Notes: generated by a model from the letters alone, not told the origin. DNA of 64,000 bases from Rhodococcoides kyotonense (GCF_001645385.1 NZ_LVHI01000038.1:60162-124161); one strand, 5' to 3'. Shown: positions 7,967-16,226, numbered from the stretch's first letter. Translations and numbers: made by a program.

Positions 7967-8515
7967 AAATACGAGAGCCGCGCGGCCGCAAAACAAGAGG
8001 CCGAACGTCCGCAATGTCGAGGACCGAATGGTCTGTATCTACCGCCGAGTAGGGAAACCGGGTCGTTTGCCGGGATTTGTGAGTGTTCCCAGGCACTGTG
8101 ACCGGATTCACTCTCCAGTTCACTTGCCATTTACTCAACACGCCCGAGTTGTCAAACTCGGGCGACACGCCGGGTGATAATTCATACACAGGACAGAAAG
8201 TTTCTGCACAGTCCCTACGCTGCGGATATACCACCTCGGAGCGAAGTTATACCCAGGTTGTCCCCAGATGGTCAACACAGTTGTTCAACGCTATCCACAT
8301 TCGATCCACAGATTCATCCACAGCCCGTGTTGTGACGCGAGACGAGACCACATAACGTGCCTCCAGCGTGTCTCCGCGGCCCGGTTGGGCGTGAACGGCG
8401 GCGGGGACGTCTCGGCATCTACGGGGGTGTCGGTGTGCCGATGTACAACTTGTTCCGACGGGTCGCGAAGTGGTAGCGGCCGGCGGTGTGCGATGGGAAG
8501 GACGGTCGAGTTCGC
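7967..8515. other. Gene-free region upstream of dnaB
   Basis: No convincing gene is seen here. The first part (to about 8160) has mixed composition with no obvious motif. From about 8175 to 8325 it becomes AT-richer than its surroundings and carries DnaA-box-like nonamers. The last 190 bases form the probable dnaB leader. Together with the tandem repeat and the sequence after the preceding stop codon, this makes an 866-base interval without genes, the longest in the window. Confidence 0.6.
8247..8322. promoter_or_regulatory. Cluster of DnaA-box-like sites upstream of dnaB
   Basis: Three nonamers close to TTATCCACA occur in the same orientation: CTATCCACA (8291), CGATCCACA (8302) and TCATCCACA (8314), spaced 11 and 12 bases apart, about one helical turn. 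TTGTCCCCA (8258) and TTATACCCA (8247) are weaker matches just upstream. The mycobacterial consensus is TT(G/C)TCCACA. The cluster lies about 190 bases before the dnaB start. It may let DnaA control dnaB, or be a DnaA-titration site; function is inference. Confidence 0.5.
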
Positions 8516-9913
8516 GTGGCAGTTGTGGACGATCGAGGGCAGCCCGACTACTCCTCCGAACCACCCCCCAGCGAAGCGCCCGGTGAGGATTTCGGTCGAC
8601 AGCCTCCACAGGACATGGCGGCGGAGCAGTCCGTCCTCGGCGGCATGCTGCTGAGCAAGGACGCCATTGCGGACGTTCTCGAGGTGCTTCGACCGGGTGA
8701 CTTCTACCGCCCGGCTCACCAGAGCATCTACGACGCCATCCTCGACCTCTACAGCCGCGGTGAGCCCGCCGACCCGGTGACGGTGTCGGCCGAGCTCGAT
8801 CGTCGCGGTGAGCTCAAGCGCATCGGTGGTCCGCCGTACTTGATCACCTTGACGCAGACGGTGCCGACGGCAGCCAACGCCGGCTTCTACGCCGAGATCG
8901 TCGGCGAGAAGTCGATCCTGCGCCGTCTGGTGCAAGCAGGCACTCGCATCGTGCAGTTCGGTTATGCGGGCTCGGACGGTCAGGATGTCGCCGAGGTCGT
9001 CGACCGTGCGCAGGCCGAGGTGTACGAGGTCACCGAGCGTCGTACCGCCGAGGACTTCCTGCCTCTGGAAGAGCTGCTGCAGCCGACGATGGACGAGATC
9101 GACTCCATCGCCAGCCGCGGCGGCATCTCGCTCGGTGTGCCAACCGGATTCGCGGAGCTCGACGAAATCACCAACGGTCTTCACGCAGGTCAGATGATCA
9201 TCGTGGCGGCTCGTCCTGGTGTAGGTAAGTCTACCCTAAGTATGGATTTCATGCGTTCGTGCTCGATCAAGCATGGACTGCCGAGCGTCATTTTCTCCCT
9301 GGAGATGAGCCGCACCGAGATCGTGATGCGTCTGCTGTCTGCAGAGGCGAAGATCAAGCTCGGCGACATGCGTTCGGGCAAGATGACCGACGACGACTGG
9401 ACACGGTTGGCGCGTCGTATGAGCGAGATCAGCGAGGCGCCGCTGTTCGTCGACGACTCCCCCAACCTGACGATGATGGAGATTCGTGCGAAGGCGCGTC
9501 GCCTGAAGCAGCGTCACGGGCTGAAACTCGTTGTGGTGGACTACCTTCAGCTGATGTCGTCGGGCAAGAAGGTCGAATCACGTCAGCAGGAGGTCTCGGA
9601 CTTCTCTCGTCAGCTGAAGCTTCTCGCCAAGGAGTTGGAAGTGCCGGTGGTCGCGGTCTGTCAGCTCAACCGTGGTCCCGAGCAGCGCACCGACAAGAAG
9701 CCCATGGTGTCCGACCTCCGTGAGTCCGGATCGCTCGAGCAGGACGCCGACATGGTCATCCTGTTGCACCGTCCCGACGCGATCGAGCGTGACGACCCGC
9801 GTGGCGGCGAGGCCGACTTGATCCTCGGCAAGCACCGAAACGGTCCGACCGCGACCATCACCGTGGCGCACCAGTTGCACCTGTCGCGGTTCGTCGATAT
9901 GGCGCGGGGTTAG
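8516..9913 (+). CDS. dnaB: Replicative DNA helicase DnaB
   Basis: This 465-residue hexameric 5'-3' helicase unwinds DNA at the fork. The N-terminal domain (about 30-130; QPPQDMAAEQSVLGGMLLS) is followed by the RecA-like motor with Walker A RPGVGKST, Walker B VVVDYLQLM and the QLNRGPEQR arginine region. I placed the start at the GTG giving MAVVDDRG, which matches mycobacterial DnaB; the frame extends to 8486. The DLRESGSLEQDADMV motif is uninterrupted. Mycobacterium tuberculosis DnaB carries an intein at exactly this site, and it is absent here. A strong hairpin terminator follows. Confidence 0.97.
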   Translation: MAVVDDRGQPDYSSEPPPSEAPGEDFGRQPPQDMAAEQSVLGGMLLSKDAIADVLEVLRPGDFYRPAHQSIYDAILDLYSRGEPADPVTVSAELDRRGELKRIGGPPYLITLTQTVPTAANAGFYAEIVGEKSILRRLVQAGTRIVQFGYAGSDGQDVAEVVDRAQAEVYEVTERRTAEDFLPLEELLQPTMDEIDSIASRGGISLGVPTGFAELDEITNGLHAGQMIIVAARPGVGKSTLSMDFMRSCSIKHGLPSVIFSLEMSRTEIVMRLLSAEAKIKLGDMRSGKMTDDDWTRLARRMSEISEAPLFVDDSPNLTMMEIRAKARRLKQRHGLKLVVVDYLQLMSSGKKVESRQQEVSDFSRQLKLLAKELEVPVVAVCQLNRGPEQRTDKKPMVSDLRESGSLEQDADMVILLHRPDAIERDDPRGGEADLILGKHRNGPTATITVAHQLHLSRFVDMARG

Positions 9914-9969
9914 GTTCTACCCCGCCGCTGATTCCGTCGAGGCACCGAACCCGAATACGGATCGAATCG

Positions 9970-10005
9970 CCGAAGCGGGCCCGGAAATTACCGGGCCCGC
10001 TTCGG
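9970..10005. terminator. Bidirectional hairpin between dnaB and the secreted-protein gene
   Basis: A perfect 15-base stem, CCGAAGCGGGCCCGG with CCGGGCCCGCTTCGG, encloses the loop AAATTA. It lies between the convergent stop codons of dnaB and the next gene, so it probably serves both. It has no long T tract, which is common in actinobacteria. Confidence 0.8.
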
Positions 10006-10011
10006 TACGTA

Positions 10012-10593
10012 TCAGGCGAGGGGGCAACCGACGTTGTAATCCCAGTCGGTGCCACCGGGGCCGGTGACCTTCACGAGCACCGAGCTTTCTGCTCCCGGCG
10101 GAAGGTTGATGACAGTCCCGCCGGTGCCCTCGTTGATGTCGTCGCCGATCGGTCCGGTGCTGAAGACGAGAGCTCCCTGATAGAAGACGTCGATGACGTC
10201 CGGGATGTCGTACGTCTCCCATGAGATCCCGAACGACAGTGGTCCGCTGCGTCCCAGGTCGTGGTTCGTCTGGGTGATGCCGGGCCCGCCGGCGATGGTG
10301 GCGTTGTTGCAGAATTGGCGTGGCGCAGCCGATCCCGACCCGGGAAGGCTGTTGAAGATCGAGATGCCTTCGTCGAATATTCGACGTGCACCTCCGCGAA
10401 TATCGCCGTCCAGGATGCTGCTGCCGGCGTCGAGGAAGGCGCTGCCACTGTTCACTGCGCCTTCAGCGCTACCGGTAGTGATGTCCGCGCTGCCCGGAAT
10501 GGGCTGAGCCGCAGCGACTCCCGGTGCGAGCAACGCCAGTGACGCCGTTGTTGCGGCAGTCATTGCTACGAGAATTCGTCGTCCAATCAACAT
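10012..10593 (-). CDS. Secreted protein of unknown function
   Basis: The 193-residue product has a classic signal peptide: MLIGRRILVAM, a hydrophobic stretch, then a likely cut in VAAA/QP near residue 29. The mature part has a Ser/Gly/Asp-rich linker and, from about residue 95, a beta-rich domain (SWETYDIPDVIDVFYQG, GDDINEGTGGTVINLPPG, ending TDWDYNVGCPLA) with two cysteines that could form one disulfide bond. I do not recognise an enzyme. The domain resembles short secreted beta-sandwich proteins common in Rhodococcus. CGGAG lies 7 bases before the ATG. It is convergent with dnaB. Confidence 0.75.
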   Translation of the reverse strand: MLIGRRILVAMTAATTASLALLAPGVAAAQPIPGSADITTGSAEGAVNSGSAFLDAGSSILDGDIRGGARRIFDEGISIFNSLPGSGSAAPRQFCNNATIAGGPGITQTNHDLGRSGPLSFGISWETYDIPDVIDVFYQGALVFSTGPIGDDINEGTGGTVINLPPGAESSVLVKVTGPGGTDWDYNVGCPLA

Positions 10594-10727
10594 GATTTAC
10601 TCCGACTCAGGGGTGAGGGCAGGGTCGGAAATCATGATGGCAGCGACGATGCGTCCGGAATATCCTCCGATCGGCTGTCCGTCGATGGATATACAGGCGA
10701 GTGTGTGCGCGGGCCCTGTCGTCGCCG

Positions 10728-11351
10728 TCAGGAACCGGACGCGGCGCCTACGATGGTGCGACCATGCACAGACGACGCGACCTGCGTCGCGACTTCCCGA
10801 ACCTCCGCAGCCAACACGTCGGCCGGCTTGGTGTCCGACTCGTGCAACACGGTCGTCGAACCGACTGTCGCGCCGCAGTATTCGATGATTCCCCGTTCCA
10901 TCTGAATCCGGATGGCGTCGTGGATGTCGTGCCGACGGAAGCTGTCGGCGTCGTCGCCCGCAACCGGGACCAGGTGGATCGTCAGGCGTCCCAGCCTCTT
11001 CTCGAAGCTGCTACCCGGTGTGTAGTCGAATGCCCAGCCGTTCACGAATACCCGGTCGATCCACCCCTTGAGAAGGGCGGGGAACGACCACCAGTACATC
11101 GGGAACACCAGCACGAGATGGTCGGCGCGATCGATGCGTTCCTGTTCCACAGCAACGGCTTTCGGCGTCGAACCCTTGCCCCGGTAGAAGTCGAGGTCAC
11201 TGGAATCGAACCTCGGATCGAATCCTTCGGCAGCAAGATCCGCGAGTTCGACGCCTCCTCCCGCGGCGCGCAGGGCATCGGCTGTCGCGTGTGCGACGTG
11301 GTGGGTCAACGAGTTCGGGTCGGCATGGGACACCACGACAAGGCTGTTCAT
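10728..11351 (-). CDS. Flavodoxin-fold NAD(P)H oxidoreductase (YwrO/NQO family)
   Basis: This 207-residue protein has the flavodoxin-like fold of NQO/MdaB/YwrO quinone reductases. An FMN/FAD-binding first loop (MNSLVVVSHADPNSLTHHV) precedes the family motif LVFPMYWWSFPALLKGWIDRVF and the later GRLTIHLVPVAGDD region. Such enzymes reduce quinones or other electrophiles by two electrons using NAD(P)H. GAAAGGA lies 6 bases before the ATG. It is transcribed away from a TetR gene, with a large palindrome between them, which suggests repression relieved by a quinone-like inducer. Confidence 0.88.
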   Translation of the reverse strand: MNSLVVVSHADPNSLTHHVAHATADALRAAGGGVELADLAAEGFDPRFDSSDLDFYRGKGSTPKAVAVEQERIDRADHLVLVFPMYWWSFPALLKGWIDRVFVNGWAFDYTPGSSFEKRLGRLTIHLVPVAGDDADSFRRHDIHDAIRIQMERGIIEYCGATVGSTTVLHESDTKPADVLAAEVREVATQVASSVHGRTIVGAASGS

Positions 11352-11376
11352 GAGAAGTCCTTTCGGAGGCGAATAC

Positions 11377-11413
11377 GCTATGTACCAACGGTAGGTTACT
11401 ATCGGTACATAGC
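11377..11413. promoter_or_regulatory. Palindromic operator between oxidoreductase and TetR genes
   Basis: The arms GCTATGTACC and GGTACATAGC are perfect 10-base inverted repeats with a 17-base spacer (CAACGGTAGG within it continues the symmetry imperfectly). The element fills the 77-base divergent intergenic region and overlaps where both promoters must lie, the usual place for a local TetR operator. Confidence 0.7.
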
Positions 11414-11428
11414 GCAAGGAGGTGTCCG

Positions 11429-12004
11429 ATGGTGAGAACGCGATTGTCGCGTGCCGAGAGGTACGACCAGCTGATCGACGTGTCGTGGGCGTTGGTGCGG
11501 GAGGAAGGTGCCGACGCCCTGACGCTCGGCCGGTTGGCAGAGCGCGCAGGCGTCGCGAAACCTGTTGTGTACAGCCATTTCGCGTCGCGGGCCGCCCTTC
11601 TGGCCGACCTGTACACCGAGTTCGACGACCGGCAGGCTGCCATGCTCGAGCAGTACCTGGCGGACAGTGACGCAACGCTGTCCGGGCGCGCCGCTGCGAT
11701 CGCGAACTCGTACGTCGGATGCACCCTCGCGCAGGGGCGGGAGCTGACGGGGGTTCTCGCCGCGCTGGAGGGCTCGCCCGAACTTGAACAGGTCAAGCGG
11801 ACGGCCGAGGAGAAGTACTCGAACCGTTGCCGCGAACTTCTGGAGCCGTTCGCCGGTCCCGCGGGAGTCACGCAACCGTCGATGACCGCAATCTTCGGTG
11901 CCGCCGAGGCGCTGTCCCGCGCGGCCGCGGCGGACGCACTGGAACCGAACCAGGCCCGGGCTGAACTGTCGTCGTTGATCGAGGCGATGGTCGGCCGCGT
12001 CTAG
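11429..12004 (+). CDS. TetR-family transcriptional regulator
   Basis: This 191-residue regulator has the N-terminal TetR HTH (about residues 10-55; LTLGRLAERAGVAKPVVYSHF) and a helical ligand-binding domain. AAGGAGG lies 6 bases before the ATG. It is divergent from the flavodoxin-fold oxidoreductase gene and probably represses both itself and that gene through the palindrome between them. The ligand cannot be predicted from sequence. Confidence 0.9.
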   Translation: MVRTRLSRAERYDQLIDVSWALVREEGADALTLGRLAERAGVAKPVVYSHFASRAALLADLYTEFDDRQAAMLEQYLADSDATLSGRAAAIANSYVGCTLAQGRELTGVLAALEGSPELEQVKRTAEEKYSNRCRELLEPFAGPAGVTQPSMTAIFGAAEALSRAAAADALEPNQARAELSSLIEAMVGRV

Positions 12005-12134
12005 AAGGCGCGAGCGCACCCGCTGACGAAACGTCCACTTTCGAGGACTGTCTCGGACGCCGACCCGCCGGTAGCGTCCTTCTGTGCTCGACGGCCTAAC
12101 CGTCTCGGCGAGATTCGCATCCCCAGGAGGACCC

Positions 12135-12980
12135 ATGCCCGGTTTGCTCGAAGACAAAGTTGCCATCGTCACGGGCGGGTCGAGCGGGATAGGGCGAGGG
12201 ATCGTCGAGAAGTACGTCGCCGAGGGTGCGAAGGTCGTCATCGCCGACATCCGCGACGACGACGGGTCGGCACTCGCCGGTCAACTCGGCGAGAACGCCG
12301 CGTTCGTACATTCCGACGTGACGAAAGAGGAGTCGATCGAGTCGACGGTCGCCTTCACCGTCGACACCTTCGGTCGTCTCGACGTGATGGTGAACAACGC
12401 AGGGGCACAGGGTGACCCGTCGACGATTCTCGACGTGCATGCCGACGGCTTCGACAAGACCATCGCGCTGCTGACGCGGTCCGTTCTGCTCGGCACCAAA
12501 TACGCCGCGGCCCAGTTCATCCAGCAGGGTTCGCCGGGTTCGGTCATCTCGACCGCCAGTGCTGCTGCCCTGCAGGGCGGGTGGAGTGCGGTGGGTTATA
12601 CCGCCGCCAAGCATGCGGTCGTGGGCCTCGTAAGGCAGGCTGCCGCAGAACTCGGCCAGTACGGAATCCGGGCCAACGCCATCGCGCCCGGAATCATCAT
12701 GACCCCGATCATGTCTCGCACGTTCGGCGTCGAGGACGGGCGATCCGAGGAGTTCACGACGTTCCTGGCCGAGCGACTGGGCCCCGGCCAGCCGTCGCGT
12801 CGCGTGGGCTTTCCCGCCGACATCGCGGGCGTCGCGACCTTCCTGGCCAGTGAGCTGTCCGAATACGTCAACGGGACCGTCATTCCCGTCGACGGCGGTG
12901 CAACGAGCGTAACGCTGGGCACGTTCGCGACGGATGTCGTCGCGGCAGCGAACGAATTCGTCTCCGGCGCAACTCGATAA
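12135..12980 (+). CDS. Short-chain dehydrogenase/reductase
   Basis: This 281-residue classical SDR has the cofactor motif TGGSSGIG (residues 13-20), VNNAG, and the catalytic pair Y155/K159 in YTAAK; the Ser of the triad lies in STASAA. D38, in ADIRDD after the second strand, favours NAD(H). The C-terminal part has the usual PADIAGVATFLASELS and VIPVDGG motifs. The ATG has a strong AGGAGG before it; a longer frame from 12084 has no such site. The substrate is unknown. It ends 3 bases before the stop of the convergent ATPase gene. Confidence 0.9.
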   Translation: MPGLLEDKVAIVTGGSSGIGRGIVEKYVAEGAKVVIADIRDDDGSALAGQLGENAAFVHSDVTKEESIESTVAFTVDTFGRLDVMVNNAGAQGDPSTILDVHADGFDKTIALLTRSVLLGTKYAAAQFIQQGSPGSVISTASAAALQGGWSAVGYTAAKHAVVGLVRQAAAELGQYGIRANAIAPGIIMTPIMSRTFGVEDGRSEEFTTFLAERLGPGQPSRRVGFPADIAGVATFLASELSEYVNGTVIPVDGGATSVTLGTFATDVVAAANEFVSGATR

Positions 12981-12983
12981 CAC

Positions 12984-14159
12984 TCACGGGTCGTATCGCC
13001 GGCGCCTCGATTTCTGTGCCGGAACGACGAGCGTCGGCATCGCCCGCGTCAGATAGTCCGCGAACGCAGGCGCAGTGAAGGCAGCCGTCCCGTCGTCGCG
13101 CAGGTAGATCATTCCTTTGTCGACGAGATCGCTTCGCGTCGAGTGGCATCGATGTGCAGTCCGTTCGAGCAGCCGGGCGGTCTCGGTTTCCTCCGTGGCA
13201 TCGACGACCGCACGCAAGTACGCCAGCTCCAGTTCCGTTGCCCGAGCGAGCATTGCGCCGAAGTAGCGGTGATCGACGTGCTCGACGTAGGCCGTCTCTG
13301 CCGCTGCGCCCACCACGGCCGAGGCTCCAGCCCTCTGCCACAGGACGTACCCGAGCGACTGGACGAGGGCCGGAACGCCACCGGTACGTTCGACGGCCCA
13401 TGCGATCGCGTCGTCGTCCCATTCCTGATGCGTGCGTAGCAGATCGGCAGTCTCGGCACTGGACAACGCCTCCAGTTCCACGAAGTCGAAGAGGCGCTTC
13501 GCGCGGACCTGCGTCTCGGGCATGAGCGCGTCGGATCTGGGGATTCCGGCGCCGACGAGGGTGATGGGCAGCTCCCGCAGGTACGTCCGGTGTAGCCCAT
13601 CGACCAGCGCGCCGAGTTGTCGGACGGTCAGGTGATGCATCTCGTCGACGACGAAGACGACGCCGGTGCGGTGCTCGTGGGCTGCCTCGCCGAGCGCCAG
13701 GAGAACGGCGGTGACGTCAGCCGCGAGATCGCCGGTGTCGGCGCTGCCGGGCGCCGTCAGGTCCCAGTGTGCGGTGAGCGGACTGTTCTCGCCGAGGGGT
13801 GACGCGAACGAACCCAGCGCCCGTGCCGCGGCTTCGGTCTCGCCCGACCAGCGCGAGCGCGGCGCGAGGGAGAACAGCGCACTACGGAACTCGAAGGTGA
13901 ACTGACGGCGAAACCCCAGGTCGTCGCGTCGGACAGCGCCGGTGTCGACGACCGTCCACCGTCGTCGACGAGCGATCTGCGCGAACTCACGCAGGAGGAC
14001 GGTCTTACCCATTCCTCGCAACCCGGTCACCCACTGAGATTGCCGAGGATGTCCGCGTTCGAGCCCGTCGAGCAGCGTCGTGAATGCAGTTCGGTATCCC
14101 TCGCGCCCGACGAGCATGCCCGGCTGCGCTCCGGCGTCGGGAGTGAAGGGATTTTCCAT
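12984..14159 (-). CDS. AAA/STAND-like ATPase of unknown role
   Basis: This 391-residue ATPase has Walker A GLRGMGKT (about residues 46-53) and Walker B VVFVVDEMHH (about 165-175), a sensor region LPITLVGAGIP, and a C-terminal winged-helix-like region ending in basic RRRRYDP. The layout resembles Orc1/Cdc6- or MalT-type ATPases and the archaeal-type ATPase family rather than a helicase. Such proteins act as regulators or in conflict systems; none is named for this one. No partner gene is adjacent. Upstream bases fit a promoter whose transcript would begin at the ATG, with no Shine-Dalgarno. Confidence 0.75.
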   Translation of the reverse strand: MENPFTPDAGAQPGMLVGREGYRTAFTTLLDGLERGHPRQSQWVTGLRGMGKTVLLREFAQIARRRRWTVVDTGAVRRDDLGFRRQFTFEFRSALFSLAPRSRWSGETEAAARALGSFASPLGENSPLTAHWDLTAPGSADTGDLAADVTAVLLALGEAAHEHRTGVVFVVDEMHHLTVRQLGALVDGLHRTYLRELPITLVGAGIPRSDALMPETQVRAKRLFDFVELEALSSAETADLLRTHQEWDDDAIAWAVERTGGVPALVQSLGYVLWQRAGASAVVGAAAETAYVEHVDHRYFGAMLARATELELAYLRAVVDATEETETARLLERTAHRCHSTRSDLVDKGMIYLRDDGTAAFTAPAFADYLTRAMPTLVVPAQKSRRRRYDP

Positions 14160-14195
14160 ACCGAAAGTTATATTGTGTCGCCAGAACTAAGTAAA
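14160..14195 (-). promoter_or_regulatory. Predicted leaderless promoter of the ATPase gene
   Basis: On the minus strand TTTACT (-35 type) is followed after 17 bases by TATAAC (-10 type), and then 7 bases before the ATG. The transcript would begin at or within a base of the start codon. No Shine-Dalgarno is present, in keeping with leaderless translation, which is common in mycolata. Confidence 0.55.
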
Positions 14196-14232
14196 TCGCT
14201 GGCGGTGAATTTCAGAAGAACCCCCGTCCGGG

Positions 14233-14952
14233 CTAGGGATGCCTGTTGGTCAGGCGCTCGACCATCCAGTCGAGGCCGGCGGAGACCGCGTCCCGTGCGT
14301 GCCGTCCGTCCGCCGTTGCGTCGAAGCCATGTCCGACGCCGTCGACCCTCTGAATCTCCAGCGGTGCGTCGACCTTCGATGCTTGTTCGACGAACCCGTT
14401 CTGGCCGTCGACGAAATCCGGTATCTCGTGCTCGACGAGTGTGAGGAACGTGGGCACCGACGCGATGCCCGCGATAGCTTGCGCCGGCGTCGGCCAGCCC
14501 GGAGTCCCGGGACCGGGCAGAACGGGGTACGTCAGTTCGACGCACCGCAGCCACGACGGCGGCTCGGCGAGAAGCGGGTAAGCCAGCGGGCCACCGCCGG
14601 AGAAGAACCACGCACCCACCGAGTCGCCGTCGGTCGTGGGCAAGGAACGAAGTCGATCTAACGCCGTCGTGACCGTCTCAAGTGCCTCGGGGTAGAGGAA
14701 TCCGTTCAGGAGATCATGGTCGACGACGCCGGCCGCGATTCCCCGCCGGGCCAAGTGGCTCGCGTAATCACGGTAGAAGCGTGAATGTCGCGGTGTCACT
14801 GCGGGTTTCTCGGGAAAGAGTCCGTGAACGAGCAACACACACGGGGCAGGCAGGCCGTCGGCGGGCAGATAGACGTCCAGATTGTCGTACGACTCGGGGG
14901 CGACGTGTTCGGCGGGCAGGATCAGGGGCGGATCACTGAGGTCGGGCAGCAT
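14233..14952 (-). CDS. Alpha/beta hydrolase (dienelactone-hydrolase-like)
   Basis: This 239-residue alpha/beta-fold protein has the oxyanion strand VLLVHGLFPEKPA, a nucleophile elbow written WFFSGGGPLAYP, and the late His in GVGHGFDA. The elbow departs from GxSxG: the position two before the Ser is Phe rather than Gly, so activity is not certain. The acid could be the Glu/Asp in LVEHEIPDFVDG. Organisation and length resemble dienelactone hydrolase-like or acyl-ester hydrolases. It stands alone, 80 bases before (in its own direction) the ATPase gene promoter region. Confidence 0.75.
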   Translation of the reverse strand: MLPDLSDPPLILPAEHVAPESYDNLDVYLPADGLPAPCVLLVHGLFPEKPAVTPRHSRFYRDYASHLARRGIAAGVVDHDLLNGFLYPEALETVTTALDRLRSLPTTDGDSVGAWFFSGGGPLAYPLLAEPPSWLRCVELTYPVLPGPGTPGWPTPAQAIAGIASVPTFLTLVEHEIPDFVDGQNGFVEQASKVDAPLEIQRVDGVGHGFDATADGRHARDAVSAGLDWMVERLTNRHP

Positions 14953-15085
14953 GGATTCCTCTCGGCGACGGGATTGTCCAGGAAATCCTCCTCACCGCCA
15001 TCCGTTCCTGTCCAGTCATTTTCGAGTCTCACCGGGAGCCGATCCGTATGGTTGGTTTCGGGCGCGAGTAGGCAGGGGTGGAAAC

Positions 15086-15391
15086 ATGAGTATGCGAGAC
15101 AGGTTGATCCGTGCGGAGCCGTCGACGCTCGTGTTCGGTGACCCACACACAGCTGCCGACGGCGCGACCATCATCGCTGTCTCCTCCGTTCGGTCCGACG
15201 GATCACGCACGGCGGCAGGGTTGTTCGTTGTAGTGGATGGAAAATGCACGTGGACGCCTGCGGTGGATCAGACGCGCATCGCGATGTTCGGTATCGCGGT
15301 CGGACTGGTAGCGGCGACGATCTCCGCCCTTGCAGTCCTACGGCGTCCGCCGTGGCCGGACCTGACCGGGACGGTCCGGATCAACTCCTGA
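15086..15391 (+). CDS. Small membrane protein of unknown function
   Basis: This 101-residue product has a soluble N-terminal part (MSMRDRLIRAEP..., with AAGLFVVVDGKCTW) and a single C-terminal transmembrane segment (about residues 70-90; IAMFGIAVGLVAATISALAVL, split here by its own length limit of 20-21 residues) followed by a short basic/proline tail. AGGGGTGG lies just before the ATG. I do not recognise a family. Its end overlaps the convergent hydrolase gene by 11 bases. It is the only gene on this strand between 13 and 16.4 kb. Confidence 0.55.
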   Translation: MSMRDRLIRAEPSTLVFGDPHTAADGATIIAVSSVRSDGSRTAAGLFVVVDGKCTWTPAVDQTRIAMFGIAVGLVAATISALAVLRRPPWPDLTGTVRINS

Positions 15392-16226
15392 GGAACCTCA
15401 TCACCGTATCCGTCTGTCCGACGACGGCGTGTCCGGTGTCGGGCAGTACCGTGACCGACGCGTCGGCGATCGATTTCCTTACACGACTGGCCGTTTCGGC
15501 GGAATCCATCATGACATCACGGTCGCCGACGATCACCTGCACGGGAATCGAGATGCCGCGGAGGTCGTCGTCGGAGAATATCGGCAGTCGCTCCGTGCGC
15601 GGCTTGAAGTGCGCGAAAATGCGTACCACGTCGTCGAGAACCGGTGCAGCGGAGGCGGTGTGCAGACCCGTCACCATCTGCGCGGTGCGTCGCCGCCCAC
15701 GCTTGCCGAAAGCGCGCAAGAGCAGGGCCTTCGGTAGCCATCCCATCGTCTGGCGACCGATTCCGCCCGGGCACAGCAACACCAGCTTGTCGACGCGGGT
15801 CGGTCGACGAATCGCGTAGTCGAGTGCTGTCCAACCGCCGAGCGACATCCCGACGAAAGACGTGTGCGCGACGTCGAGGGCGTCGAGTACCTCGTCCAGC
15901 CAGGACGCGAGTGCGTCCGTGTCCAAGGGAAGTCGCACAGGGTCGCTTCCGCCGGGTTCGCCCAGCATGTCGACGGCGTGGACTCGGAATTCGCGCGCCC
16001 AGGTGGCAATGTCGCCGATCCAGGTTCCGGCATGCGATCCCGACCCGTGCAGCAGAACGAGCGCCGGAGCATTCGCTGGGCCGGACGTGACGACGTGCGT
16101 TTCGCCTGCTCGCGTCGAGACGCGTCGCTTCTCCGACGGCACGGGCCAGCTGTCGAGCATGGCGCGGTAGCGGCGCGCGACGTCGTCGGCTCCGGCGGTA
16201 GAGGTGTAGATCTGTGTCGTTGTCAT
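15381..16226 (-). CDS. Alpha/beta hydrolase
   Basis: This 281-residue alpha/beta hydrolase has HGSGSHAGTW after the oxyanion strand, the nucleophile elbow VGMSLGGWTAL (GxSxG with Ser), the acid in VIVGDRDVMMD and the catalytic His in LPDTGHAV. The layout is that of the epoxide hydrolase/haloperoxidase/carboxylesterase group; the substrate is unknown. I chose the ATG at 16226 giving MTTTQIYTS; a longer frame starts only with TTG. A 15-base inverted repeat lies right at the start codon. Its 3' end overlaps the small membrane protein gene. Confidence 0.87.
   Translation of the reverse strand: MTTTQIYTSTAGADDVARRYRAMLDSWPVPSEKRRVSTRAGETHVVTSGPANAPALVLLHGSGSHAGTWIGDIATWAREFRVHAVDMLGEPGGSDPVRLPLDTDALASWLDEVLDALDVAHTSFVGMSLGGWTALDYAIRRPTRVDKLVLLCPGGIGRQTMGWLPKALLLRAFGKRGRRRTAQMVTGLHTASAAPVLDDVVRIFAHFKPRTERLPIFSDDDLRGISIPVQVIVGDRDVMMDSAETASRVRKSIADASVTVLPDTGHAVVGQTDTVMRFLRS

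Noticed and set aside
7140..8234. Repetitive proline/arginine-rich frames through the 91-base tandem repeat
   Set aside because: The repeated peptide pattern just mirrors the DNA repeat; no start signal or family similarity was seen, and part of the frame is antisense to the carbonic anhydrase.
8247..8322. Chromosomal origin (oriC)
   Set aside because: No dnaA or dnaN gene is nearby, and the boxes are few and imperfect; a regulatory or titration site is more likely.
9720..9760. Intein in DnaB
   Set aside because: The DLRESG-SLEQD junction is continuous; no splicing or homing domain is inserted, unlike M. tuberculosis DnaB.
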